A stretch of 64,000 nucleotides of DNA from Cycas panzhihuaensis (lineage: Eukaryota > Cycadophyta), in the NCBI GenBank assembly GCA_023213395.1, contig CM041465.1, forward strand, positions 199,771,741 through 199,835,740, in the 5' to 3' direction. Positions 43,771-54,805 of the stretch are shown piece by piece; position 1 is the stretch's first letter, and each line of letters opens with the position of its first letter. A model generated the notes under the pieces. That model was not told the origin of the DNA and did no database searches. It saw nothing but the letters and a program-made list of their open reading frames with translations. Both the position numbers and the translations under genes were made by a program.

Positions 43771-44530
43771 CATGGCTCTATTTTAGAGCTTATTTCTATA
43801 TTCCTCCAGAATATGAGCATAGCAAGTAGAGCCAAAAATTCTGAAGTGGGAGATAGAGGGGGTTTGTCTATACCACATTTCATGTAGAGAGGAGCTAAGC
43901 TTGGAGGGACTAATAGTGTTGATGTAATACACAACAGTCTAGATAGCCTCAGCCCAAAGATAGATAGGGACATTCTTATATACCATCATAACACAAGCCA
44001 TATTCATGATGGTCCTATTCATGCACTCGGCAACTATATTTTACTGGGGTGTACTTGCAATAGTGGTCTGATGTTTGATTCTATGTTGACGTAGGTACAA
44101 TTCAAACTCATTGAATGTGTACTTGCCACCATTATCAGTCCTAAGTATTTTGATCTTGAATCCAGATTCATTTTCCATGTAGGCCTTGAAAGCTTGAAAC
44201 ATAGAAAAAGCTTCATCTTTCTTTGCAAGAAAAGCAACCCATACTTTCTTGGTAAAATCATCAATGAAAGTAATATAGTACCACTTCTGTTTGAGAGAAG
44301 GGATGGGCATAGGACCCCATATATCTAAGTGTACAAGATGCAAAGGTTGGCTAGATTTCCACTAACTATGAAGAAAGGGTTGTCTTTGAGATTTAACAAT
44401 AATACATGCTTCACATTTAAAGGGCTTAGAGGGGAACTTAGGCAAACCAGGAAGAGTGTCTTGTAGTTCTCTTAAATGATCAATTTTGATATGGCCCATA
44501 CGAACATGACATAGAGATGCTTGGGACAAC
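43771..44530 (-). pseudogene. E9 GAG-pre-integrase and integrase core
   Basis: The zinc domain reads 'HIKIDHLRELQDTLPGLP' and 'KPFKCEACIIVKSQRQPF'. The core (44343-44041) is open: 'HLVHLDIWGPMPIPSLKQK' (first Asp), 'YYITFIDDFTKKVWVAFLA', 'SGFKIKILRTDNGGKYT' (second Asp). It continues through a TAA as 'VAECMNRTIMNMA', where the catalytic Glu is retained. The remainder reads 'YLWAEAI*TVVYYINTIS', then shifts. Confidence 0.9.
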
Positions 44531-44985
44531 TTTTAAGGAGTTAGGGTTGTGGTAAAAGCAAATTCATCATCAACATTGTTGGCTTCAGAGGATGGTGAGC
44601 TAATTAGGCAAAAATGTTTGCCATCAAGAATTCTGGTCATAACCACATCATTTAAGGGAGGGTGAATGACACAGAGAGTTTGATTGTTTGAAGTTACACT
44701 CAGATCAAATCCATGAGAGACAAGGGTGGACAAGGAGAGCAGATTTTGCTTTAGAGAAGGAATATATAAAACATCAACAAGTGTAAAATCTGGAAGGCCT
44801 GGGAGTTTCAAGCAAACAGTTCCAAGTCCTTCAACTAGCTGAGATGATTTATGAGCTATGTGTACAACACTACGAACTTCATAGTCAAAATCTTGAAAGA
44901 ATTGGCGATGACAAGTCATGTGTTATGTTGCTCCAGTATCCATGATCCACAATGAAGTATTTAAGGTAGCACTATTTGTAACTCC
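44531..44985 (-). pseudogene. E9 aspartic protease
   Basis: The active-site motif 'LWIMDTGAT*HMTCHRQFF' (about 44960-44900) keeps D-T-G-A, with TAA at a Gln codon. The rest is open for 128 codons (44919-44533): 'GTVCLKLPGLPDFTLVDVLY', 'IPSLKQNLLSLSTLVSHGFD' and 'GKHFCLISS'. These are standard copia protease features. Confidence 0.9.
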
Positions 44986-45189
44986 AAGTGGTGAAGGCAA
45001 AAGTTAATAAGCATAGCCACAGTGAGCCTCAATATGCTTAGTGGATCTATCAATAACATTTGATGAAGTGGTCCCAATTCTTTGAAGGTGTGCATAAGTA
45101 ATTTGTATTCCACCAAAAGCATCTTTAAAAGAAGTATTATCAATATTATGTGCACCATGGTGCTATTGATAACTTGGTAGTTTATTGGT

Positions 45190-46151
45190 GGCAATTCTGT
45201 AATTTTTGGCATAATGTCCTTTTCTATTACACCTTTGGCACACGATTGTTTGATTTCCAGTCCAAGTATTGGGCTGGTTGGATTGTCTCTGATTACTGGA
45301 TCTAGTTCTAGGTTAATTATTTTGGCCTAGCCTTGAGACTATTTTTATTGGAATTGAGGAGCCTGTTGACTAAGAGGCCATTGTCCTTATTATCTACCTC
45401 TTCCTCTTCCATGGGAATTACCACCTCTACGAGAGTATTGACCTTGATTTTTGGTGTAACAAAGATCTTCTTCCACTTTAAAAGTAGCATCAACTAGATC
45501 TGATATAGTGGCAAAGTTGGTATCAAAGGTCTTATCAAATTCAATGAACTTATCAGCAAGATCCTCAAAGTTTAGGGTCTTCAAAGTGCCACTATATTGA
45601 AGACTTCTCAATAGATTTTTATAACCTGGTATATGGAGACATGACTGAATCAAGAAAGCCCATGTAATACATTGAGTTTTAAAATCTTTATCAATGGCTT
45701 GCTTGATTGGACGAAGGAGATTGATTATCTCACTTGCATGTCCTTTCTACATTTTCAATTTATTCATCTTCAGCACTAAGTGAACAAATTCCAAGTCTGA
45801 TTTAGTGTCAAAGTTCTTCTTAAGAACTTCAAGAACTTTCCATGCTGTATCATATATAGGTTCATTAATGAGATTATACAAGGAATAATCAGTGACAAGC
45901 AGTATCCCTGTATGGATTTTATCATCATCAAGTTCCCATTGACGTTTAACTGCAGCTTCAGTGGGAGTAGTTGGAGCACCTCATGCTGAAGCAATTGTGG
46001 TAGCTGTAGTTGCAACAAGTGGTGTAGGTTGTAAGTGATCTCTCTATAAACCTTCATACTTTGTAGTATTTATGACACTAGTGAACCACATGTCCCAATT
46101 TTCTTTCCCTTTTAGAATACAGTTCACATTTTGCTTGAACTGTGAAGACAT
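45190..46151 (-). pseudogene. E9 copia gag with zinc knuckle
   Basis: The start is the ATG at 46151 ('MSSQFKQNVNCILKGKEN'). 'WDMWFTSVINTTKYEG', 'KRQWELDDDKIHTGILLVTD' and 'YDTAWKVLEVLKKNFDTKSD' are UBN2-type Gag text. The open stretch 45653-45390 includes 'LQYSGTLKTLNFEDLADKF' and ends in an Arg/Gly-rich tail. The knuckle (about 45235-45195) reads 'CQRCNRKGHYAKNY', a CX2CX4HX4C box with the last Cys changed to Tyr. Two or three stops. Confidence 0.88.
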
Positions 46152-47200
46152 GGTATCTTTTTAGAAGGGAATAAATGAATAAGGGACTATAAAAGTGATG
46201 TCAATAAATGACCAATTACTATTTATAAATTGGAAATGTGATGAAGTAGTGTAGCATAAGGAAGAAGAAGTGAGAATGGTTACTCAAAGATGAAGGGAGT
46301 AACTTAGAGAAAAGTCACTATCACTTGTGAGAAATATTAACCTGACGTAGCAGGAATATGAGAAGCACTGTGATAAAAATTGGTCACTAACACTTGTGAA
46401 AAATATTAACCCGACGCATCAGGAATATGAGAAGCACTATGATTATGATTACACCATGGATCACTTTTTATAAATAGGTAAGTGATCAATATACAAGATT
46501 GTAGGCCAATGTAGAAGTTGACATCATTGAGTTTATACAACTTGAAACTCAAATGTAGGATGTGTAATCAACCCAATAACCTCTAACTTATGTCCAACAT
46601 ATAGTTGAGGTTGTTGAAGGGATGCCTAGGCTTCTATTAAAATTAAGTTGGCCTTCACCCGTGATACCCGCAATTGTGCTTAGTGATGAAATCCAAGTCA
46701 CAATAGAGCCCAGGTACTCCTAATCCTTACCCAGTTCACCAATGAGTAGCTACATACCTCCTCTGAAGAGTGGTACGTGCATACCCATGGCTATGACGAA
46801 TGTTGAATTGGGTATATTTTAATATTGTATTAAAGTTTTAGTTTTCCCAATTGGTTATCAAGATGATCCCTGATTGAGGCATGATGGTATGGCTAACCAA
46901 ACCTCACAAATATTCCAGTTTAGTCTAGTCTCAACTTGAAACCTACATCTCCTTTATGGCATAACATTCTACCAACCAAGGTATCTCAACCTTGGAAAGT
47001 GTGTAAATAGGTATAAGATGGTAGAAAATAATGTACGTGATGCGTTCCTTTTAGGAAGAGTGAAAAGATTATTGAGTTGTATCAAATGTACATTTAACTG
47101 AAAATAGAATGCTTGCTTGGAGTGCTTTTGGAGTGCTTGCTTGGAGTGCTTGCTTGAAGCGTCTTTAGAGTGATGAAATGTAATGATAATAAGTAAGTGA
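46152..47200 (-). other. E9 leader region with tandem repeat
   Basis: Untranslated sequence between 5' LTR and gag. It contains a perfect-length 69-bp duplication (46315-46452) and a GCTTGCTTGGAGTG short repeat (47104-47160). No clear tRNA primer site was found, so the LTR/leader boundary is uncertain. Confidence 0.5.
46315..46452. repeat. 69-bp tandem duplication in E9 leader
   Basis: TCACTATCACTTGTGAGAAA at 46315 and TCACTAACACTTGTGAAAAA at 46384. Both units go on to ATATTAACC(T/C)GACG and AGGAATATGAGAAGCACT. About 90% identity. Confidence 0.8.
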
Positions 47201-48456
47201 GAATACCAGATATTACTCCAATCTAGGTGTTTTTTCTCACTTTTACAATGGGCTTTTAAGCCTTATGAAAAGAAGGAAGAAATTTTCTTCACCATTTTTT
47301 TTTTGTTAATACAAAAAAAAATGTAGTCTTCACTAAATCAGCAATAACTTTCTTCCACGATGTTGAAATGGAGTGTTTATTTTTATGCTATAAACTAGAC
47401 TAGAGATTTCTTAGTGAAGTGGAAGTGGAATGAGAAATGAGAAAAAAGTTTTTTTGTTTTTTGAAAAATTAAAAATTATATTTTTATTATTTTCTTACTA
47501 AAATAAACTAAAAACACTCAAAAACTAAAATAGCAATAACATACTGTCAATGTCCAAATTGTATGTTTTTTTTTTGAAAAGTACACCGACACCTCATCTT
47601 GACAAATTAGAATCACTTTAATGGAGCTTTGTATAAGATTTTTTGGATCCGTGAAGTTCATCAATCAAATTATATTTCTACAATTTCACCTTTGCTAATA
47701 TCTCATCAACAAATGATATTATTTTTTCCATCATTTTTTTTTTTTATTTTTTATCACGGTATGGGCATGGTGAGAAAATGAAAGATAATTGAAATAAATT
47801 TTAATTTTAAAAAAATTTTAAAAAAAAATAAAAACCTCCCCATTAATCATTCTTTAAATGTCGAAAAAAAAATTTAAAAAAATTTGTAACAAAAAAGAAA
47901 AAAAAAAAAAAAAAAGAAGAATGAAATGAGAAATGAATATGAAAAGAAAGGATTGGAATCCTACCTTACTTACAAATTATTCTTCTAAATCAAAAAAAAA
48001 AAAAAAGAAAAAAAAATATAAATATATAAAATATAAAATAACAAAACAAAATTTTTCAAAATTCACTCACTTTCACAATCACATGTGGGGGGGTTGGGGG
48101 GATGATGTTCCATTTCTCAATGCAAGAGGAGGATGGAGAAGCAAGCAGCTCGGATACACATGAAAAGAAATGATATATCCCCATCATCCATGTGCCAAAC
48201 ACAAAGGCAAAAATGGGAGCAAGAGAGAGAGGAGAAAGAAAGAAAGTAGCAAAATGGATGAGGGGGAATGAAGAATCTCCCTCTGAGCTTTTTTTTTTTA
48301 TCTTAAGAGAGGGAGTATTAGAGTTAGGTAAAATGAAATTACACATAATGCACATAAAAGTGCATTTCAATTAAGTGATCTAATTTAAAGTTTACTTAAG
48401 ACCCTTTTTCAAAATAATCAACTAATGTAATGACCTTATGTCATTAACCCTTTTCA
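47200..48456 (-). repeat. E9 5' LTR (left boundary approximate)
   Basis: The minus strand begins TGAAAAGGGTTAATGACATA at 48456. Shared blocks with the 3' LTR extend at least to 48150. The left part (47270-48060) is dominated by A and T homopolymers and could not be aligned to the partner. Confidence 0.65.
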
Positions 48457-48517
48457 GCCCCCTCCCCCCACATTTTATTTGACTAGAAACATCTATTTAT
48501 AATGAAGTATCTCCTAT

Positions 48518-48522
48518 TCATT
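48518..48522. repeat. E10 target site duplication, left copy (TCATT)
   Basis: TCATT directly before the 5' LTR, repeated at 54801-54805 directly after the 3' LTR. Confidence 0.85.
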
Positions 48523-48911
48523 TATTAAAACTTATAATGCTAGCATTATTATTGTGTAATTTACATGTATATGTGTATAACTGTGTACTATAGGTGATCC
48601 TTATTTGTAATTCAATTATAATTTGTAAATGTGTTAGGTCTACTACTTGTGTTGATACGTTGGCCAATTATATTGTTGTAAACTTTGGTAGTACACTTAT
48701 AAATTAAGCCCCACTCACTTCATTTATACATTAATTCTTTTGTAATGTTGAAGCTCTGCCATATTAGAGCCTCACTGAGTGATTAATTCACTTATGATCA
48801 TTTTTGCATCTCTGTTGTGTTTATTTTAGCTTGACTTTTATATTATTTCAATAGTTTACTTTGTATTTTGATGGATGCACTTAGTATTTAGATCTTGAAG
48901 TAGTTTTTTCA
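48523..48911 (+). repeat. E10 5' LTR
   Basis: It starts TATTAAAACTTATAATG (TG mutated to TA) and ends AGTAGTTTTTTCA. A TATA-like CTTATAAATTAAGCC lies near 48697. The whole length aligns with 54412-54800. Confidence 0.9.
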
Positions 48912-48924
48912 TGGTATTAAAGCT
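48912..48924 (+). promoter_or_regulatory. E10 primer binding site
   Basis: TGGTATTAAAGCT directly follows the LTR. It matches the tRNA-Met-type site TGGTATCAGAGCT with two transitions. Confidence 0.85.
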
Positions 48925-50799
48925 ATTATGTGCTCTATCTGGTGTTTCATTAAGGAACAAGTGAGAAGTGGAGGTTTATTAACCCATAATGACGTCATAT
49001 TCCTATATTTTTTTCAATTTTTTCTCAATATTAGGTGGCCTCTACTTAATCTAAAGCCACTACTGGTAATTTTTAGATTGTATCAATATGCATTTGTAGA
49101 GTTTCAAGCTTGTTGTAGACCACACAACTCACAATTTTAGTTTTAGTTGAAATGACTCCATTTTGGCCTTTTTTTCAACCTTAACTCATTTGTGCAAGCT
49201 ATACTTTGCCTCCAAATGAAGTTCCATTAATTACAATGGTTCTTTGAGATCTCTTGGACCCTCTTACAGGTAGTTTCATGAAGTTATCTATGTTTTCTTA
49301 ACCATTTAAAGCTCTAGGCATCTGTATGACCTACATGAGCTACAATGACCTTATTTGACATTGTTTCTCATTATTAGACATTGAATCTATTCAAAATAGG
49401 GTGTCACATCCTATAGAAGGGATTCCTATTAAGAATAATTAAAGCTGATTATTTTTTAGGGCTTTGTTTAAGTGTACAGAATGCCAAAATTACCTATCCT
49501 TCATGCATAAGTTGTGGAGATTTACAACATTTTTTAAATTTAATTTTTTACCTTTTTAAACTTTATTTTTGATAAAGTTGAGAGATATTAAGTTAAATTT
49601 AATTTTTAGGCTTAAATCCAATGAACAGGGGCTTTGATCTAGTCACATTGAGCACCTATATGACCATAATCTTAGCAGAAATGAGCAAACCTAAAAAAGG
49701 ATTAACTTAATTTTATAGTTTTTAAATTTGTAAAAAGTTTAGGCTATATTTCATAACATTTTAAAGTCTACAATCCCTTAAGCTCTCTAACAAGTGGTCA
49801 CATGCTATAGTTTGGTGACTAGGGGCCAAGGTTCAAAGGGGATTAAGCCTAATCTTCATTATTTTTAGCTCATAAGAGTACCTATTACCATTTTCTGTAA
49901 AACTTTCTAACTGGTAGTCAAAATAAGGTATTGTTTAAACTATTGAAAAGATAATTAAGAGGGCTATAATTTAAAGATAGTTTGAGCTTGATTTAAGTCT
50001 ATTTTTTAGGAGTTCTAGTCTATTAAAATTGGGTCGAATATTTGAACATTCTTGAGCCTTTTCTCATTATTTGAAGGCTTAAATTAAGTTTTTTGATAAG
50101 ACTTTTTACTAATATATACTGTTGTTGATTATTAGTTAGTTGTTCTAATCTATGTTTTGAGCTAATAAAGTGCTTGTGGTTGGTTTTTTATAGGTGTTCT
50201 CCTTAGAGATTGAGGTGGATCTTCTTGGTGCAAGCCCTCTTAAAGAGCTCTCTAAACCCTTTAATTTCCTTTTAAGTTTTACATTTCCTTTCTTTTCTTA
50301 GCTTTCCTTATGAAAAAGAACCTTGTTTATAAGCAACTCACCTTAAAATTAATATTTAACTTGAAACATTAATCAAGATAATCCTAAATCAATAAGACAA
50401 CTATACAAACTTTGCAAGGAGAAGATTAGGACCCTTGAAGTTACCACTCCATATATGCCTATGTTCTTTCTCTAATTTGTTGAGGAAACCATTGGTTATA
50501 AGGTGTATAAAATAGTAGGATAAGGTGGCAAACTATCCTTTGGTGATTAAAGACTAAGCTAGACCCAGAGAGGGTTAGTACTTTGGTTGTTAAGTTCTTA
50601 CTATTAGATCTATTGCTAGGTATAAGCCTGGCATAGGTGGATCTATAAATTAGGGGGTTCTTTGACCTTCTTAGCAACCCATGTACTAAGGTATATAGAG
50701 CCTTGAGTTCATGTATCAGTATATAGGGACCTTGATTTGCCACTTGGGGGTAGGTGCCACTATACAAGATAGTAATTAAGAGATTTCTTGGAGACTCTT
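48925..50799 (+). other. E10 leader and expected gag region, not recognisable
   Basis: Gag should lie here, but no UBN2 motif or zinc knuckle could be read in any frame. The sequence may be too decayed, or an undetected insertion may occupy it. A 102-codon frame on the minus strand (50767-50459) has no recognisable motif and lies antisense to the element. Confidence 0.4.
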
Positions 50800-51093
50800 A
50801 ATAAGCAACCCTATATTATCAACAAGTAGCCCCATTTTATCTATAAGGAGCACCCAACTTTTAATAAGGGGGATAAAGCTATCAATAATATGGACTAAAT
50901 TACTAATAAGGAGGACCAAGCCCTCAACAAAGAGCCCCTTATCCATAATAAGGAGGCCTTATTCTACAGTAAAGATCCCTCTACTTCCAACAAGGAGGCG
51001 TTATTTCATAATAAGGAGGCCCTACCTATTTATAAGGAGGGCTATCATATTAATAATTAGGCCAATTATATCAACAAAATTAGAACCCAAGAC
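50800..51093 (+). repeat. 21-bp coding tandem array, 14 in-phase units (heptapeptide repeat)
   Basis: Units start every 21 bp without any indel: 50800, 50821, 50842 and so on to 51073. Most begin AAT/AAC/TAT-AAG-GAG. In the single frame they read as seven-residue units such as 'NKEDQAL', 'NKEPLIH', 'NKEALFY', 'SKDPSTS', 'NKEALFH', 'NKEALPI' and 'YKEGYHI'. Three units carry a stop (50821, 50884, 51052). A further isolated unit 'NKEAM' follows at 51163 in the same frame, and the protease begins about 70 bp later, one frame away. The array therefore occupies the Gag-protease junction of E10. The repeat is charged (Lys-Glu) with hydrophobics at positions 5-6, a heptad spacing compatible with a helical or coiled-coil module. 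I do not recognise it from any copia family. Confidence 0.85.
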
Positions 51094-51219
51094 CTGATCA
51101 GAATCAATGACAATAAAATAGGTAGTGGTTCCCACCTAGGAATCAAAGGAACCCTAACACTCAACAAGGAGGCCATGTGGTAGACACCTAAGATACCTCC
51201 TCTAAAAACCTATTCTTTA

Positions 51220-51490
51220 TAGCATTTTCATCTTAGAATGGTGAAAACTCATGGATTTTTGACTTAGGTGCCACTTGCCACATGATTAGCATATAAAATA
51301 TATTGGAGGAAACTTATCTAATTAACATACAAATGGTCATATTTAGTAATAACTTGACATATGATGTAACTAAAATTAGAAGGGCCCTAGTACCATTAAG
51401 AGACTATAACATAAGGCATTATATCAAAAATGTATTCCTAATTCTAAGCATGAAAATGAATATACTTTTTGTCAGCCAAATTAATAAGTA
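51220..51490 (+). pseudogene. E10 aspartic protease
   Basis: The active site reads 'NGENSWIFDLGATCHMISI' (about 51240-51295), D-S-G-A expected, so Ser became Leu while Asp is kept. The following 62 open codons (51303-51488) include 'ALVPLRDYNIRHYIKNVFLI' and 'MNILFVSQINK', the usual V-L-Y-V-P-x-L-x-x-N-L-L-S-V-x-Q-L segment. Confidence 0.82.
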
Positions 51491-51779
51491 AAACTTAGAT
51501 ATCCTCTTTAGTTAGGGTATCTGCACCATCATAGATCCTGCAATTGGATAAATTATAGCAATAAAACATGAAGAAAGCATCTTATACAAGCTTGATAGTG
51601 TCTCTATAGCCTCTAACCCACCATTAGAATCTTGCCCAATGGCCCAAAGTGCACAACTTAACAAGGGGAAAGATGTCATGATGGGAGACTCCCCTTTTGT
51701 CTAAGAATTAGGCGAATGCTCCTACTCAAATGATTAATGTACCTCTAATGGTGCTAGGGGCTAGTTATGACATCAATGC

Positions 51780-52620
51780 CTTAGTCACTTGAATATATAG
51801 AGTTTAAACCTTATATCAAGGCTTCATATGGTATATTTCTTACCTAATATCAAGAGATAAAGTAGCATTTATAAGGTATATCTTATGGAAAAGCAACAAA
51901 GAGAAAAATTCCCATATAAGAATGTATGGAGAGATTCCCAACTATTGGAGTTAGTCCAGTTAGACATTTGTGGGCCTATACTAGTATAATCACTCAATGG
52001 TAGCCTGTATTTCATGACATTCATAAATGATTATTCTAGGAAAGTATGGGTTTACTTCATAAAAAATAAGCACTAATCCCTGGATAAATTTAATGACTTC
52101 AAAGCTGAGGTATAAAATGAGAGTGGTATGACTATCAAGACACTCAAATCTCATAATGGTAGCAAACACATCTCAAATGAATTCACTAATTTTTGTAAGG
52201 AACATGGCATTAAACACCTTTTTCTAGCACTTCACATACTACAACAAAACAATGTTATAGAGAGAATGAACTAAACATTAGTGAATAAAGAAAAAGCCAT
52301 GTTAAGTATTGCTAAAATTACCACTAGATTTTAGGTTGATACAATTATGATTATTGCATACCTAACCAATAGGAGTCCCACTATGGAAGTTAGGAATATG
52401 ACTCTTGAGGAAGCTTGGTTAGGACTTAAACCAACTGTTGCACATTTGAAAACATTTGAATGCATAATATACAAACTTGTTCCAAAGGAGAATAGAAAGA
52501 AGTTTAATGATAAAAGCCTTAAGTATATATTCCTTGGCTATGTACCTAATTGTAAAGCATACAAGGTGTATGACATTATTAGAAACCAAGCATACACAAC
52601 ATAGGAAAAATTTTAAAGCC
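51780..52620 (+). pseudogene. E10 integrase
   Basis: The zinc domain is read in pieces near 51790-51900. The core: 'LVQLDICGPILV' (first Asp, about 51955), 'YFMTFINDYSRKVWVYFIKN', 'SGMTIKTLKSHNGSKHI' (second Asp changed to His), 'HILQQNNVIERMN*TLVNK' (Glu kept). An open part at 52347-52601 gives 'MIIAYLTNRSPTMEVRNMT', 'EAWLGLKPTVAHLKTFECI' and 'KKFNDKSLKYIFLGYVPNCK', the characteristic copia integrase end. Confidence 0.88.
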
Positions 52621-52929
52621 ACTAGTACTAGTCTCTTCCTACACACCATGTCCTTCATCAATTCTAGCAGTCTCCACTTCTATAATAGAACTAATCAGAA
52701 CAATGTCATCTATTTTAGTTGATGATCTTCAAGTGGAAGCCACTAGCATTCAACCACCTCCCAAGTGGGTTTAACAATTATTAAAGGATGCTCCTCCTCC
52801 TCCCACAACCACTAAAAGACCATCAAAGATGAGACACACTACCATTTTTGCCCTAATGGCACGTTTCCTAGATAACCCTAAGCCTTCCACATTTGAAGAG
52901 GTAATCAAAGACTAAACATAAAAAGTAGT

Positions 52930-53700
52930 CCTAGATGAAGAGATGAACTCCATCTTGAAAAATAAAATTTAGGAGCCACCTAAGAAAAGGTAATTGATTA
53001 TAAATGACTCTACAAAACCAAATTCTACATAGATAACACCATCAAGAATGATAAAGCTCATCTTGTAGCAAAATGTTTTAAACAATAAGAAGGGGTAGAC
53101 TATGATGAGATCTTTGTACTAGTGGATAACATGATTATATTTCATTTCGTAATGTCACTAGTATCCCAATTCAATTGGCCAATTTACCAATTGGATGTGA
53201 AGAGTGCTTTCCTTAATGAAGAGCTCATAAAATAGGTTTTCTTAAAGCAACCTCTTGCCTATACTATTTTAGGCTAAGAATACTTAGTTTATAAGCTCAA
53301 GAAAGCCCTATATAGACTAAAGTAGGAACCACATGCTTGGTATACAAAGATTAATGTATTCCTCACTCAACATGGATTCCATCATTTACCCTCTTACCTA
53401 GACTTATACATTCAGGTTATAGAAAACTTTATCACCATTATTATTCTTTATGTGGACGATCTAGCAATCATAGGCAATGACACTGAAGGTATAGCTTGAC
53501 TATAATCATAACTAAAAAGTAACTTTGAGATGATAGATCTTGGGTTTCTTTATTATTTCCTTGAAATTGAAGTTTGGTAAGAACTCGACCATATCTTCTT
53601 GTCTTAATCAACATATGCAAATGAAATCTTGTAAAGATTTAAGATGGCATATTGCAAGCTAGTACCAATTCCTATAGAAATAAGAACTAAGCTAAACTTG
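52930..53700 (+). pseudogene. E10 reverse transcriptase
   Basis: Motifs: 'GVDYDEIFVLVDNM', 'YQLDVKSAFLNEELIK*VFL', 'VYKLKKALYRLK*EPHAWYT', 'ITIIILYVDDLAIIGND' with both catalytic Asp residues kept (about 53450), then 'FEMIDLGFLYYFLEIEV'. Stops at typical Gln/Trp sites. Confidence 0.88.
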
Positions 53701-53719
53701 GATGAGTAAGGGAAGCTAT

Positions 53720-54400
53720 TTGATCATCCCTTATACTAATAGTTAGTTAGGAGTCTCATCTATGTCATTTACACTTGACTAGACATCTCTTATGTAGCTA
53801 GGATCTATTCCAGGTATATGTTAAAGCCCAAAACATCGCACTGGAAAACTACAACTAGGACCCTAAGATACATTCATGGCATACGTTAGTTTCGACTTGA
53901 TTAGAACCAAACTGAACCCCCTATCTTAAAATGATATATGGATGCTAATTGGGCAGGTTTCCAAGATACTTTCAATTTAACTTCAAGATATTATTTTGAT
54001 ATGATCTCAAGTGTAATCTCTTGAAGCTATAAGAAGTTGTTAAATGTTGCTCTTTCCTCTATTAAAACTGAATACAAGTAGCTTTTCATACCACTATAGA
54101 GTTAATTTAGCCTTAGAAGGCTTCTCACTAAGTTTGGACTTTAATAAACTACACCTACCACTCTTTACTGTGATAACTAAAGTGTGTTAAAGATGATGAG
54201 GAATCAAGTCTTCCATATTAGAACTAAGCATATTGAGGTCCATCATCACTTTATCCATGAACATATCCAAAACAAAGAAGTTAATCTTATTTACTAGCCA
54301 ACTGAGCTCTAAGTTGCAAATATCTTTACCAAAGCACTTGGAAAACCTAGGTTTGAATGGTTTTGATACAAACTCAACATCAAATGTAATGAAGTTGCCA
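53720..54400 (+). pseudogene. E10 RNase H
   Basis: 'LVRSLIYVIYT*LDISYVA', 'LRYIHGIR*FRLD', 'YMDANWAGFQDTFNLTSRYY' (first catalytic Asp kept), 'SSIKTEYK' (Glu kept), 'TLYCDN*SVLKMMRNQVFH', 'RTKHIEVHHHFIHEHI' and 'VANIFTKALGKPRFEWF' follow in canonical copia order. It ends just before the polypurine tract. Confidence 0.88.
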
Positions 54401-54411
54401 TTAAGGGAGGG
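54398..54411 (+). promoter_or_regulatory. E10 polypurine tract
   Basis: CCATTAAGGGAGGG immediately before the 3' LTR start TATTACAAC. Confidence 0.8.
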
Positions 54412-54800
54412 TATTACAACTTATAATGTTAGCTTCATTACCATGTAATTTACATGTATAGGTATATAGTTGTGTACTATAGGTGACCCTTATTTGTAAT
54501 TCATCTATAATTTATAAAATTGTCAGGCCTGTCACTTGTGCTGATATGTCATCCAATTATATTGATGTAAACTTTAGTGGTACACTTATAAATTAAGCCT
54601 CACCCATTTCATTTGTATATTGATTCTTTTGTAATATAGAAGCTCTACCAGATTGGAGCCTTATGGAGTGACAAATTCACATGTGATTATTTGTGCATCT
54701 CTATTGTATTTAATTAAGCTTGACTATCATATTATTTTAATAATTTACTTTGTTTTTTGATGGATGCATGTAGTATTTAGATCCTAAAGTAGTTTTTTTA
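54412..54800 (+). repeat. E10 3' LTR
   Basis: 389 bp, aligned end to end with the 5' LTR (AATTTACATGTATA, TGTGTACTATAGGTGA, CTTATAAATTAAGCC). The terminal CA has mutated to TA. Confidence 0.9.
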
Positions 54801-54805
54801 TCATT
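54801..54805. repeat. E10 target site duplication, right copy (TCATT)
   Basis: Matches 48518-48522. Confidence 0.85.

Larger units (their letters stand above)
40200..48456 (-). mobile_element. E9: Ty1/copia element, nearly complete
   Basis: Minus-strand element with 5' LTR (right, ending at 48456), long leader, gag, zinc knuckle, protease, integrase, RT, RNase H, and 3' LTR (left, starting at 41238). All domains are present in copia order with few interruptions, making it the best preserved LTR element here. Matching LTR blocks (40950-41238 against 48170-48456) prove the pair. The outer (3') ends of both LTRs, about 40.2 and 47.2 kb, are approximate. Confidence 0.88.
48523..54800 (+). mobile_element. 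E10: Ty1/copia element with both LTRs and TSD
   Basis: 6278 bp with two LTRs of 389 bp each, a primer binding site, a long unassigned leader/gag region, a heptapeptide repeat array, protease, integrase, RT, RNase H, polypurine tract, and TSD TCATT. The equal LTR lengths and matching target duplication show that the element inserted whole. The LTRs differ at many transitions, so it is old. Confidence 0.92.

Noticed and set aside
50459-50767. 102-codon frame on the minus strand inside E10
   Set aside because: No recognisable domain, antisense to the element, and no initiation context. It may be chance.
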